The notes beneath the pieces are model-generated. The model searched no databases. It saw only the letters and a list, made by a program, of their open reading frames with translations, and was not told the DNA's origin. The position numbers were made by a program, and so were the translations under genes. DNA of 64,000 bases from an uncultured Photobacterium sp. (GTDB lineage: Bacteria > Pseudomonadota > Gammaproteobacteria > Enterobacterales > Vibrionaceae), in the NCBI RefSeq assembly GCF_947039875.1, contig NZ_CAMRAN010000010.1, positions 32,520 through 96,519 on the forward strand. The letters are read 5' to 3'. Shown here piece after piece: positions 41,901 to 56,900 of the stretch. Each line of letters begins with the position of its first letter. Position 1 is the stretch's first letter.

Positions 41901-44900
41901 CCTGCATAATCAGCATCTGGCTGACCATCATTTTCATTATCTGCCGCTACCGAACCAATATATAACCCTGTTTCTTCAGTTAAATGACGAGGACCATCAT
42001 TAACCAACGTTGTAGGGTAACCAGTAGTTTCAGGCGCATCACCAAAATCTAACGGCAGTGGAGCGAAACGACAACGCGCACCATCATTTTGGCTGGTTGC
42101 AGCATTTATCTGAGTGAAGTTGACTGCACTATAACCACCAGATGGAAGACTTGGGTCTGAAATATCAATTCGAACAATACGGCCAGGATTTGGATTTTGA
42201 GCTGCGTAGAAGAAGCCTTGATCATCAAAGTATACCGCACCCCATCCAGTGCCAGTTTCGCCATTAATACCAACGTAACCCAAATTAGTTCGCGCCCCTG
42301 TTACAGGATCAAACTTCACTAAATTTCCCGTAGGCGTTAAGGTATAAAGCATATTGTCGATAGGATTAATCGCCATATCAGCCATCACTGGAGCAGAAAC
42401 TGTAATTTCACCAATTTGCTGTAAGTAAGTACTGCTATTTGGATTAACATCAATGCGATACATACTGGTGCCGCTATTATGCATCAGCAATAGAACACCG
42501 TTATCATCGATATCACCACTGTTATAGTTATTGATTGCCATCGTACTTCCTATAATTGGTAACACGAAGGCAGATCCTGCACCATCAACCATTAAAACAG
42601 TGTCTTTATTTTTAATGTTATCGCCGATGAGTGTATTGGTAATAAAGTTATACCCCGTACCACCAAAGACACCAGTGCCTGTTGGCAGAACATCATCATA
42701 TAACGGTGTTACTGTACCCATAGCCAAATTAATACTAGTAATATCGGTTGGGCTATTACGCAACAAATAACCATCACTACTACAAGTTGGGAACGTCACA
42801 ATCGTGAAATCAGCAAAGTTAACATCACTCACATCCGTTGTTAACGCAACTGATTGAATGTTAGGTGAGCTAGAATGGACATTGATTGGATCACCAATTG
42901 TCGCACCAGCATAACCACCAGCATTTGGATCTAGCGTTCCAATGGTTGGTGGACAGATTGGATTAACTAAATCAGTTTCAAGTGCTGCTTCATAAACTTC
43001 ATAGTTTCCACCAGGAATAGTCATTGAGTAAGCACCCGTTATTGCATCCGCTGTGGCAACAAAACACTCACTGGTTGTGGTGTTATAAGCAATCACCGGA
43101 ACAGCAATACCAAGACCCGCTTCTGCTACATCTTTAATGCCATTTAAAGTTGGGGCGGTACTGCTGTCATCAAAGACAAAACCAGACAGTTCAAAGCTAC
43201 ACACGGCAGGCGCTGTTGGTAATGTCGCAGTATTGATCACTTGACCATCACCACCGTCATCGCCACATAATAGCTGCCCAGAACATGTTGCAGTACCTGC
43301 GCTGACATTAGCAGTAGCACCAGAGCTATTAAAGATAGCAGCACCACCACCACCACCAGCGGAGCGTCCATGACCACCAGATGAGCTGGCGCCATTACCA
43401 CCGACAGCATTAACGGTTAGTGTTGATAGAGATGCACCATCGGTGTTGTATACCAATACAGAGCCACCCGCACCACCACCACCAGGACCATCACCACCAG
43501 CGTTTGGTGAAGTATTACCATTGGCATTAATAGTACCTGTTCCTGTCACCGTATTAGCAGTGATATAAATAATACCACCACCATCAGCGCCATCACGACC
43601 GACACCATTATTTTCTTGACCTGCACCGCCACCGCCACCAAGGGTTAAGCGAGTAGGATCAGCCAGCCCAATACCTGTTCCAGGTTCTCCCGGATAGAAA
43701 CTGGTTGAGCTACCATAATTACCACCGCGACCACCAGGACCGACGTTAGCACCACCACCGCCACCAGAATTATAATTACCACCACCACCAGCATTTGCTG
43801 GCGCACCAATACCATAATCCCCATTAGTGTAACCTAAGCCACCAAGGCTAACTGGGGTTCCAGCAATACCTTCACCCTTACCACCATCGATATTGGTTGC
43901 CGACATCACATAATTGAGTCCAGTCGCGATACCATTTCCGGTATTTAATGTACCACCTCGGAAACCTTTGCCATTAACATCAATAGTATTGCCATTAAGA
44001 TCTAATGTTCCATTGACATATAACGACACAATACCGCCACTAGAACCATCCCAGTCAGCAGACGTAACCGTGCCAGTTAAACGTGCATCTTCATACATTG
44101 GAATACGTACAACTTGGAAAGAACTATTTCCGTCAGCAGTAAAGTTATTCGTTAAATTTTCACTTAATACTAAAGTCGGATCGGTAAAGCTAGCAACGGT
44201 CGCAAACTCATATTGCCCAGTCGTACCATAATCCGTCCAACCACTGGCATACCCACCTGCAACACCATTACCATAACTATCGGTATTAGTGGTATCAATT
44301 GAGGCATTTTGCATTTGAATGATCATCACTCGATCACCTGGATTTAAGGTCTCTGTCGTATTACCTGTTGCCGTACCAAGCGTAATACTATTCGTGCCCG
44401 TTAATGCATTTGCCGTTGCTGGGTAATAAGTATTAACCACACCCGTAATATCAACAGGTGTACCTGAAACACCTTCAATATTGCCAGAGTTCAAACATTG
44501 CGCTATCACAACCGCAGGGGTTATTGGTTGAATTGGTCCTTTTAAAATTGGAATTTGATGATCTTCAACTTCACCATTAATAGCCGTGCCGTTGTAATCA
44601 TCAACAGTTAATGTTTCAGATGTAATACGAAGACGCATGTAGGTTTCAGTTGCAACAGTAGTGGTATTTATTGAAGGGAAACTTAATGACGCACTACCAT
44701 CAGTAACTGCATCGGCATCAGTACAAGCCGCTAGAGCAAATTCACCACTATCAGCAAAATCACCATCAGCATTAAAGTCAACCCAAGCATAGACATTTGC
44801 ACCCATATCTGCGGTGCCATTATGATCATTACAAATCACATCTTGAGTAAAGCTTGTAGCACCTTGAGATAAGAAACCAACCGTAGAGATACCATCTTCA

Positions 44901-47900
44901 TCATTGATATTTAACGTATCATCATCGGTTGCATCACCATTATCATCAACACCGTCACCAAAGCCGTCACTATCACCGTCACCAATAACAGAACCCAAGC
45001 TTAATGTCGTATTACCAATACGATGACGCGCACCATTACTGGTAAATAAGGTGTTATATCCTAAGGTTTCAGGCGCATCACCATAATCATAAGCAACATC
45101 AAGAATGATACGATGATCTTCAACTTCACCGTCATTCGCTACATCATGAGGCGTTGAACATACCGTTGTGGTTGAACAAATACGAACACGAACATAACTA
45201 CCGCCATCAAGCACATCATTCGGTGTCGTAAAGGTTAATGTAACGTCAGTATCGTCATTCACTGCCGTAATACTCACTGGCGTTGCAGCTTCAGTCGCCA
45301 CATCAAACACACCATCACGATCAAAGTCTAGCCATGCATAAACAGTGGCATCAACATCAGTATGTACACGTACCGTTAAGGTTTCTGTGCTACTTGGCTC
45401 TGCCGACATTACAGCCGGAATAGTTACACCATCCTCATCATTAACACCCGCTAAGTCATCATCTTGAGCAAGGCCATTATCATCGATACCATCCACAAAA
45501 CCATTAGCTTCAGCATCCGTAGCATTGGTACCAAGGAAAATGGTTGCACTTGGAATATGCATTGGGCCTATACCCTCACCACTGGCATTAGTACGATCGG
45601 TTCCATAGGTATCTGGCGCATCACCTAAATCAAATGTACCCATGACAATAAGATGATCTTCAACTTCACCATTAGTGGCGATTCCACCCATTGACGATGT
45701 TGTTAACACATCATTAGTAATACGAATACGTGAATAGGTAACTCCCGCCGTTAATCCTGTTAGCCCTGTCCAATTAAATACATATTGCACTTCTGAAGAG
45801 GCATCAGGTACGATTTGAATTTGCCCTTCGCCAGCCTCAAAGGTACCACTTTGGTCAAAATCAATCCAAACCGCGAGGTAAGCAACTGATCCTGAAGTAT
45901 TTGACGCTTCAACGGTAAGACTATAATCACTCGCATTAATGTTAATCGGTGAAATGACATTAACGCCATCCTCATCATCAGGGGAAGCATTGGTATCATC
46001 ACCATCTGCTGTTGCTGTTGGTATACCATCAGGCTCACCATCACTGGCTTGATCACCAAGGAATAACGACGTATCACCATAATGGAATGGGCCACCGCTT
46101 CCCGCTAAGGTTAAATACGTATCTGGCGCATCACCAAAATCAACATTGTCTGACACAGAAATCGCATACCCTTCAACTTCACCATTGGTTGCCTCACCAA
46201 TAGCAGTACTACAGTCAGTGGTGGTATTACAAATTCTCACACGAACATAAACAGTATCACCATTGGTAATAGCCGTTGTGATTGGCCATGTCAGTACTTT
46301 TACAGTATCAGTTTCGCCATCAGCAACAGCGATAGTCTGCATTTCAGATGCTTCTAGATCACCATTTTTATTCCAGTCAGCCCACGCATATACATTACCA
46401 TCGGTACCCGTAGTATTGGTGGTAGTAACACGCACTGAATATTGAGTAGCGGTACTCGATAACGGTAATATCTCGACACCATCATCAGTATCACCATTGG
46501 CTGCAACCGTTGCATAGGCGTCAGTTTCACCATCTGGCGCCGTCCCCATAAAGATATTGGCACCAAGTTGGTGACGAGGACCATCAAATTGGAATGCTGT
46601 TACATAATCGCCTATCGCAGTGCCTGCCCCTGAATCTGGTAAATCATCAAAATCAAGCTCTGTATTTGAACAATTGCCATTCACATTGGCATCATCAGCT
46701 AACCAATTATTACGCGCTAAGAATGCACTTTGATCTTCGTAGTAGTCATACACAAAATCCATTAACGCTTGGTACGGCGTAAGATTGCTAGAAACATAAG
46801 CAGGAGTAAAATAGAATTGACGCTCACCAGAACCAACCCATGGACCTGTATGCGTTCGAGGATATTCATAACCACCGGTTGTGGTTGGATCGTATGGAAT
46901 TAGCCACGCCATCGCATCAACGTTATTACAAGAGCCTGTTACCGTTGGCAGCGTATAAATAACACTACGATGATCAATACCCGTAATCGTTGATAGCGTC
47001 CCCGTAGTTGCTACTGTTGCTTGGGTTGATAATGCACCAGGGCCATCAGATGGATGAAAACGAGGTAGTGTTGTTGGTCCAGCATACCCTGCAAAACCCG
47101 TTGCACTTGTACCAGGGAATCCTACTTGTTGTCCCATGTATGCATTAATACGGGTCGTGGTTGCATCAGCAAATGTATCACCTTCAACAAGAGACAGTAG
47201 TACACCACCTTGATTACGATAATCTAATAACGCATCAATTTCTGCGGTTGTATCAGGGCTGGTTCCACCCGCTAGATCTGATTGATAAAGAATAAATTGA
47301 TAATCACGTAACGTGAAATCAGTGGTAATATTATCTGTTGGAACAAGAAGATCGTAAGTTACATAACCAACCCCATAATTATTTTCCATGAGAGCAACAG
47401 TATTATTTGCCGTATTGGGTAATGTATATTCAATCGCACCTGAATCTTGCTGAATTAACATGTGGAAGGTGACTTTATGATAATGATCTTCTATCTCACC
47501 ATCGGTCGCTGCGCCTTGTGAACGTTCATCAATGGCTGTCGTGCCATCATCAACTAATGTATCGGTTGTTAAACGTAAACGAACATAACTATCACCAACA
47601 TTACCGCCTTCGGCATTAGATAGATTAGTCCAAGCGACACTAATTGGAAGATCCGTTGCACCATCAGCAACCGCAACGCTGGTATACTCATCAAGTTGGA
47701 ATTCACCATCTAAGTCATGATCAACCCATGCATGCAGTGTTGCTGCACCGCCAGTGTTATTTGTTACCGTGGTATCAAATGACCATGTTGTCATTGACGG
47801 AGAAAGTACAGGGAAAGTCGGAACAGTTTCATCCGCCGTAGCATTATTATCATCACCATCAGCTGCCACACTTGGTTGACCATCAACATCAGCATCAGCC

Positions 47901-50900
47901 GCTGTTGTACCTATATAAAGGTTTGTTGAAGGCGCATGATTGGCACCACTATTTGTAGCTAAAGTATGATAAGCATCTGGAGCATCACCCCAATCTTGGG
48001 CGGTTAATACTGAGATTCTAAAGTCTTCAACCTCACCCGATGTTGCGGTGCCACCAGCATCAGAAACTGTTAAACCATCACTATTGGGCGCTAAACGTGC
48101 TCGTCCAAAATAATAGCCCGCAGTCACAGGTGTTAAACCGTTCCAACTAGGGTTATAAACAGTATTGATTCCGTTTGAAGTAGCACTGATAACTTGCCCT
48201 TCAGCGGCATCAAAGACACCATTTTGGTCCCAATCAATCCATACAATAAGATCCGCATTTGCACCTGTATTATTAAGTACATTTGCATCCAATGTATAAC
48301 TGGTTGCGCTTAAGGCTAATGTCGGTAATGAAATACCATCTTCATCAGCAGTGGCTGTAATATCATCAAGTAACGCATCACTACTTCCATCAGCATCTTC
48401 ACCATCAGTGGTTGCTGTACCTAAACGTAGCGTAGTACTAATAGGATGAATTGGACCACCGTCAGCAAAACGAACAAGGTATGAATCAGGGGCATCACCA
48501 CCATCATATCGAACGCTATCACTCAATAAATAGTGATCTTCTATTTCACCATTTGATACGCCACCATAAGAACGAGGATCTTCATTAACGCCAGTTGCAC
48601 TATCGGCTAATAATTCAGAAGTAATACGCACACGCATATAGCGATTTTGACCAGCGGCTAATCCTGTTGTTGCCGTCCAATCCAACTCAACAGAACTATT
48701 TGTTAAGCCTGTTGAAGTAACAATTGCACCACCAGTACCTGTACCATTATCAACAAATTCATCACGATCAAAACGACCATTACCATCGAAATCAATCCAA
48801 GCATAAATATAAGCATCACTGCCAGTATTATTCGTCACCATAGCATTTGCGCTATAGCTACCTTGGGTTGTGGTTAATGGTGGTAAAATTAAGCCATCTT
48901 CATCATCACTAGCTGTAATATCATCGCCTGATGCTTGAAATGCTATCGTCGGTGTTTGAGCATCATTATCTGCATCTGGCACTGTACCCATAAACAGATT
49001 GCTATCAACACCATGGAATGGACCACTATCTGATTGGGTTGTACGGTAATTATTAACACCAACGTTCACCGCCTCATCAGGTGCATCACCGTAATCAAAC
49101 TCACCCACAAAGACCATGTAATCTTCAACTTCACCATCTAACGCTTGACCTGCCCAATCATTAGCGGTGAGATCTGTCAGATAACTAATTCGAATACGTA
49201 ATGCCATCGAGCCATTTGTTAAGCCTGAAATACCATTCCATGTTAATACTGCGGTTTTAACGCCATTAAAGTATGGAATATTATCAGTGCTAAATGGCGC
49301 ATCGCCTGTCGTATCATAATTGATGGTTGATACAACTTCAGCAGCACTAAACTCACCATCTTGATTAGTATCAAGCCATGCGACTAAGGTTGCCGGATTA
49401 CTGGCAAGCTCAGAATTACGTAAAGTAACAGGCACACTATAAGAGGTGGCTGCAATCGCAATATTTGCTAATGGTTGAGATAAACCATTCTCATCATCAC
49501 TGCCATTGTTATCATCCCCAGAAGCATCACTGGTTGGTTGACCATCTGTGTCTGCATCAATCGTTGCCGTACCAAGATAAACGGTGGCACTATTGCTACG
49601 TCCGTGGAATGGACCATCACTGGCACTTAAGGTTTGATAAGTATCAGGCGCATCACCCATATCTTGATCACCGATATAGATTAAATGATCTTCCACCTCA
49701 CCATCGCTGGCACCAAATAATGAACGGGTATCTTCTGCTGCACCACTGTTACCGTTGACTAATCCATCAGTTGTTAAACGGAAACGGGTTAACGTAAAGC
49801 CTGTTGCTATACCCGTAAAGCTGTTCCATGTAATATCAACCGAACCATTAGTGCCCGTAGGTACGATAACTTCGGCCACTTCATCTGAACCAAATTGACC
49901 ATTACGATCCCAATCAATCCAGCCATACAACGTTGCATCTTGTCCGGTATTATTGGTGACATTAACCGCAGCAGTATAGCTACTAGGTACAGGTGAATTA
50001 TCTAATGCACGTAACGTCACGCCATCTTCATCATCACTGCCTGTGGTATCGTCACCATCAGCCTTAATTGGGCCACTGCTTGGATTAGCATCAGCTTCAC
50101 TATCAGGCACACTATTACCAATATAAATATTATTATTGATAACATGATATGGACCATCATCAGCTAAACGAGAACGGTAATCGCCCGATCCTGCTGCGGT
50201 TCCAGCTACACCATCTTCAGCATCACCAAAATCTAGCGCCCCGATATATATTTGATGATCTTCCACTTCACCATTAATAGCTTCGCCACCCCAATCATTA
50301 GCAGTTAAAACAGAGTTAGTTAAACGTAAGCGCATATAGGTGCTACCTGCGGTTAATCCACTGATTCCGGTCCACGTTAATTGGGTTGTTGGCGTTGCAC
50401 TAGTACTGGTATTGGTTGCATTTACAATCGAGGTTAATTCAGTAAACTCGCCAGCATCAGCAAAATCACCATCTTGGTTAAAATCAATCCAACCATATAA
50501 ATGTGCATCACTGCCTGTCGCATTATAAAGAGGAACACCAACAGTATAAGTGGTATCTGCAACGGCTAAAATTGGGAATGGAGTGAGATCATCGGCATTT
50601 TCATCATCAATACCGTCGGTATCATCACCGACCGCACCATTAGATGGCTGACCATCTTGATCATGACCATTATCATGGTTATTACTTCTAATATATAAAT
50701 TAGCGGTATTATGACGATGGTAAGGTCCACCACTGGTGTATAAGGTGTCATAAGTATCAGGAGCATCACCACCGTCATAGGTTTCTACTCGAATATAATA
50801 ATCTTCAACTTCACCATCACTCGCGCCACCATAAGAACGTGGATCTTCAACTATGGCGCCATTTTCTGTGTCAGCTAATAAATCAGTTGTAAAACGAATA

Positions 50901-53900
50901 CGAATATAAACATCAGTACCTGTTGCGATGCCTGGGAATGTATTCCAACCTAAGTTTGTTGTTGTATTAGTGTTACCGGTATTAATTTCTCTAGGCTCAG
51001 CGGTATTACCACCAAAGAATTCATCACGATCAAATCGACCATTGCGATCAAAATCAATCCAAGCATACAGATACCCTTTACTGCCACTATTATTGGTTAC
51101 CGTCACAGGAATATTGTAGGTCGTATTGGTATTGTTTAATGGTGGAATAAACGCACCATCTTCATCATTACTGCCAGTAATATTATCGCCTTGAGCAAAG
51201 GCAGTAGTTGGGTCATTGGCATCACTTTCACTATCGAGTAAAGCACCCATCAATATCGTATTATCGATACCATGATAAGCACCATTGTCACTCAAAGTGG
51301 TGCGGTAGTTATTAACACCTATGTTAGCCGCACTATCAATGGCATCACCAAAGTCAAATTGACCAACATAAACGACATAATCTTCAACTTCACCACCTTG
51401 GGCAATACCACCCCAATCATTGGCGGTTAAACTGGTATTAGCAACACGAATACGCAGTCCCATTGAACCTTGTGTTAATCCTGAAATACCGTTCCAAGTC
51501 AATGTCACTTTATTGGTTAAGTTATTACTGCTGGTTGGCAAATTATCAGACGCAAATGTAGCGTTACTAAATGGTGTACTTGTCGCAACGACATTTAGAT
51601 CATCGACAACCTCATCTGCACTAAAGCTACCATCTTGATTGGTATCTAACCAAGCGACTAACGTTGCATTAGAGCCCGAGTAGTTGTAAACCGCAAGATC
51701 AACACTGTAGCTAGTAATACTGGTAGCAACTGTAGTCAATGGCTCAACTAATCCAGTCTCATCATCAACACCCGTATTATCATCACCTAATGCCGCTGCA
51801 TCTGGGTATGCTTGATCGTCATCATCAATATTATTAGCACCTAAATACAGGTTACTCACATAGTAATGCGCCGGGCCGCCACTAACAGGTAAAGTTAAGT
51901 ATGAATCGGGTAAATCACCTAAATCTGTGTTTTCAGCTGTGACAAAGAAATCTTCAACTTCACCATCTTGAGCGGCACCTAACGAACGCTCATCAACGGT
52001 TGCTGTTGCATCACCATCAGTGAGTAACTCTGTTGTTAATCGTAACCGTACGCCATAAGTTCTTGCATCCACTAATGCAGTGTCTGTCGTAAAAGTAACG
52101 GTATAAGTCTCTGTCCCCGTACTCGCAGGAATAGTTATCACACCATTATTAATAGCCTGAGTTGAACCAAGGCTATTAATTGATGCTTGTGCAATCTCAT
52201 CATTTTCGAAATTACCATCACGATCCCAATCAATCCACGCATATAGATATGCCGTAGAAGTTGAGCTATTTGTCACCGTAATATTGGTATCATAATTATC
52301 ACCGGCATCTAAATCAGGTAAGGCAATATTAGCTAAAGCATTTTCATCATCAACACCCGTAACATTGTCGCCTGTGGCATCTGAACTTTGTGGCGTTGCG
52401 CCATCAACATCCGGCGCTACAGTGCCTAGATATAGATTAGGCTCAGCAGCAACATTATGATAAGGCCCACCAAAGGTTAGATTGGTTTGATAATTATTTG
52501 CCGCCGTTGCTGAAGAAGTATCGGGTAAATCACCTAAATCTTGACCACCAATTTGAATCATAAAGTCTTCGACTTCACCATCTGACGCACGGCCACCAAC
52601 ATCGGTCGTTGTTAATGGATCAGTCGTTAAACGGAAACGAATAAAGGTATTACCGACAGAGAGATTTTGCATCTGATTTGAATCAAATGAATAAGTATAA
52701 ACACCATTCTGAGTCGTAGGAATAACATCAACTCGGCCTTCGATTTCATCAAAAATACCATTACGGTTACTGTCAATCCAACCCGCTAGATAGGCATCAT
52801 TACCTGTTGTATTACGTACTGTGAGATCTAAGCTATGGCTTGAACCGTTAATCGGAATTGAAGTTAATGGTTGGCTGGTACCATTTTCATCATCACTACC
52901 ATTATTATCATCACCAAGAGCATCAACAGACGCTAATACAATTTCATCACCATCAATAGTTGAAGTACCTAAATACAAGTTGGTGTTATTGGTAATAATA
53001 TGGTGAGGACCACCTAATAAAGGATCAACTAGATAACTCGCAGGCGCATCACCTAAATCTTGTAGACCAAAGAAAATACTATGATCTTCAACTTCACCAC
53101 CCGCTTCACCGCCTAATGATGAAATATCACTGATTTGCCCTACTAAACGGTTAGTTAAACGTAAACGCACAAATGAGGTTGTGTTGTTGGTAACAGCAGG
53201 AATCGTCGCCCACTCAAGCTCTACTGGCGTATTACTTGATCCCGTTGGCACAACTGCAATTTGTCCTTCACTATCATCAAATTGACCATTTCGATTGAAA
53301 TCAATCCATACTGCCAAGGTGGCAATATTACCCGTCGTATTTGTAACTGGCACAGTAATTTTGTATGAATCCATACCATTAAATAATGGCGGTAATGTAA
53401 TTGGTCCTTCATCATCGGTTGCATCAAGATCATCGGCAGTTGCGGTTATATCTTGTAATGTTCCATCATCAATATCAGGCGCCGTATTACCAATATACAA
53501 ACCATCTACGAATAAATGATAAGGGCCAAAATAGTTATAGAGTGTTTGATAGTTATTCGCCGCCGTTGTTGAAGAGGTATCTGGCGCATCACCAAAATCG
53601 GGATCGCCTACATAAACATAATGATCCTCAACTTCACCATTTTTGGCAATTCCACCCCAATCTGTCGCCGTTAAAATATCAGATGTTAAACGAAGGCGTA
53701 ACGCCATATCACCTGTTGTTTGCCCACTGATACCCGCCCATGTTAACTGAGTCGTTGGGGCTGTTTGTGCTGAAGTATTCGTTCCATTAACAAGCCCTTC
53801 AAGTGAAGCAAACTCGCCAGTATCATCAAAATCACCATCTTGATTTAAATCTAACCAAGCATAAAGATTTGCGTCAGCCCCTGTTGCGTTATAAAGCGGA

Positions 53901-56900
53901 ACCCCTACGGTATAACTGGTATCCGTCAATGTTAAAATAGGAAGTGGAACTAAACTGTCAGCATTTTCATCATCAGTGCCATCGTTATCATCACCATTTG
54001 CAGCAGCCGTTGGTTGTCCATCTTCATCATGATTATTATCATGGGTTGCATCTCGAATATATAAATTCGCATTGGTATGATAATGAGCTGGACCGCCGTT
54101 ACTGTATGATGTTTGGTAGCTTTCAGGTAAATCACCACCATCATAGGTATCGACACGTAAATAATAGTCTTCAACTTCACCATCAACCGCACCACCAAAT
54201 GAACGTGGATCTTCCGTTGTTCCTGTAACCGCATCACTTAATAACTCACTGGTTAAACGAACACGCACATAAACATCGGTGTTATTAGCAATACCAGGGA
54301 AACTATTCCAATTAATATTGGCGACAAAATTAGACACGCCTGAATTTACAACTATCGGCGCGCCCGCAGCACCACCCGCAAATTCATCACGATCGAAACG
54401 ACCATTACGATCAAAATCTATCCATGCATAAATATATGCATCACTGCCTGTATTATTGGTTACAACCGAGCGCACACCATAATTAGTCACGGAGTTATGT
54501 AATGGCATAATAAAGACACCATCTTCATCATCACCATTGACATCATCATCGTCACCCAATGCCAGTATCGCAGGTGCATTGGCGTCATTTTCTGTATCAG
54601 GTACCGCAGCACCTAAATACAAATTATTATTCAGACCATGATAAGGGCCACCATCATTTAACGTCGTACGATAATTATTAGCTGCAACACCATTAGCAGT
54701 ATCAGGCGCATCACCAAAATCATAATTACCAATAAAGATTTGATGATCTTCTACTTCACCATTTAAGGCAAAACCACCCCAGTCACTAGCCGTTAACGTG
54801 TCATTAGTTAAACGAATACGAACATAAGTACTGCCTTGGGTTAAGCCACCAATACCATTCCAAACTAACTCAGTTGTCGGTGCCGTTTGATTTAAGGTAT
54901 TGGTACCATTAATGATGTTTTCTAGTGAGGTAAATTCACCCGCATCAGCAAAATCACCATCTTGGTTAAAATCAATCCATGCATAAAGATTAGCATTAAC
55001 GCCAGTTCCATTATAAAGCGGAACTCCTAACGTATATGTCGTATCTGAAACACCGAGCAATGGAATTTTTGTTAACGAATCAACATCTTCATCATCAACA
55101 CCATCATTATCATCACCATCAGCGCCTACTGTTGGCAAACCATCGGTATCATGGGCATCATCATGGGTTGCACTACGAATATAAAGATTAGCGTTCACAT
55201 GATAATGGGCAGGGCCATCACTTAGATATAACGTGTCATATGAATCTGGCGCATCACCACCATCATAGGTATCAACACGAATATAATAATCTTCAACTTC
55301 ACCATCTGTAACACCACCATAAGAGCGAGGATCTTCTATTGTTCCCGTTGCAGAATCGGATAATAAATCAGTAGTAATACGGAATCGTGCATAAACATCA
55401 GTATTCACTGCAATACCTGGGAAACTATCCCAAATGGCATCAAGTGTGGCACTTGTTGTTCCTGTTGCTATTGTGATTGGAGAACCAGCAGCGCCTCCTA
55501 CAAATTCATCACGGTCGAATCGACCATTGCGGTCAAAGTCAATCCACGCATAAAGGTAAGCATTAGCGCCACTATTATTGGTTGCTGTTACCGGAAGAGC
55601 ATAAGTCGTTGCGGTATTGTGTAACGGTAAAATAAAGACACCATCTTCATCATCACCGTTCGCATCTTGATCATCACCTAGTGCATATATAGCTGGTGTA
55701 TTAGCATTATTTTCAGTATCTGGCGCGGCAGCACCTAAATAAACAGCCGCATCTAAACCATGGTAAGCACCTTGATCATTAAAGTTAGTCCGATAATTAT
55801 TCGCACTCACTCCGTTTGCGGTATCTGGTGCATCACCAAAATCAAAATCACCAATAAATATTTGATGATCTTCGACTTCACCATTTAAAGCGATACCACC
55901 CCAATCATCGGCCGTTAAAATATCACTGGTTAAACGAAGACGAACAAACGTACTACCTTGAGTTAACCCTGAAATACCCGTCCAAGTTAATTCGGTTGTT
56001 GGCGTTGTTTGTGCTGAAGTATTGGTACTATTTACAAGATTTTCTAATGATGTAAATTCACCAGCATCTGCAAAATCACCATCTTGGTTAAAATCAATCC
56101 AAGCATAAAGATGAGCATCGGCACCTGTTCCATTATAAAGTGGCACACCTAAGGTATATGTAGTATCTAATACCCCTAATAATGGAATACGCGTTAGAGA
56201 ATCCGCATTTTCATCATCTGTTCCATCGTTATCATCACCATCACCATTTGGCGTTGGTTGGCCGTCGGTATCATGAATATTGTCATGAGTCGCATCACGA
56301 ATATACAAGTTGAGATTATTGTGATAATGCGACGGACCATTGCTGGTATATAACGTATCGTAACTATCTGGCGCATCACCACCATCATAGGTATCAACCC
56401 GTAAATAATAATCTTCAACTTCACCATCAGTGGCAATACCAAATGAACGCGGATCTTCGGCAGTGCCTGTCGCTGAATCAGTTAATACATCAGAGGTTAA
56501 ACGTAAACGAATATAGACATCAGTATTAATGGCAATACCAGGAAAACTATTCCATGAAATAGTGACGTTACCATTGTTGGTGCCTGTCGGTACGGTTATC
56601 GGAACTCCCGCTGCGCCACCAGCAAATTCATCGCGATCAAAACCTGTTGTACGGTCAAAATCAATCCATGCATAAATATAGGCATCACTACCAGTATTAT
56701 TGGTAACCGTAACGGGTAAATCATATGACGTTGCACTTGAATGAAGTGGAATTAACAGCGCGCCATCTTCATCATCACCATTGGCATCAAGATCATCACC
56801 ATCAGCACTATTGGCAGGATTATTTGCATCTTGTTCAGCATCAATAGCGGCACCGAAGAACAGTTGGTTATTAAGACCATGACGAGGGCCATCATCACTC

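Noticed and set aside
45760..56442. Several Met/Leu/Ile-rich or His-rich open frames on both strands inside the giant gene
   Set aside because: They are shadows of the repeated Asp codons (GAT/GAC) read in other frames; the same composition recurs at each repeat.
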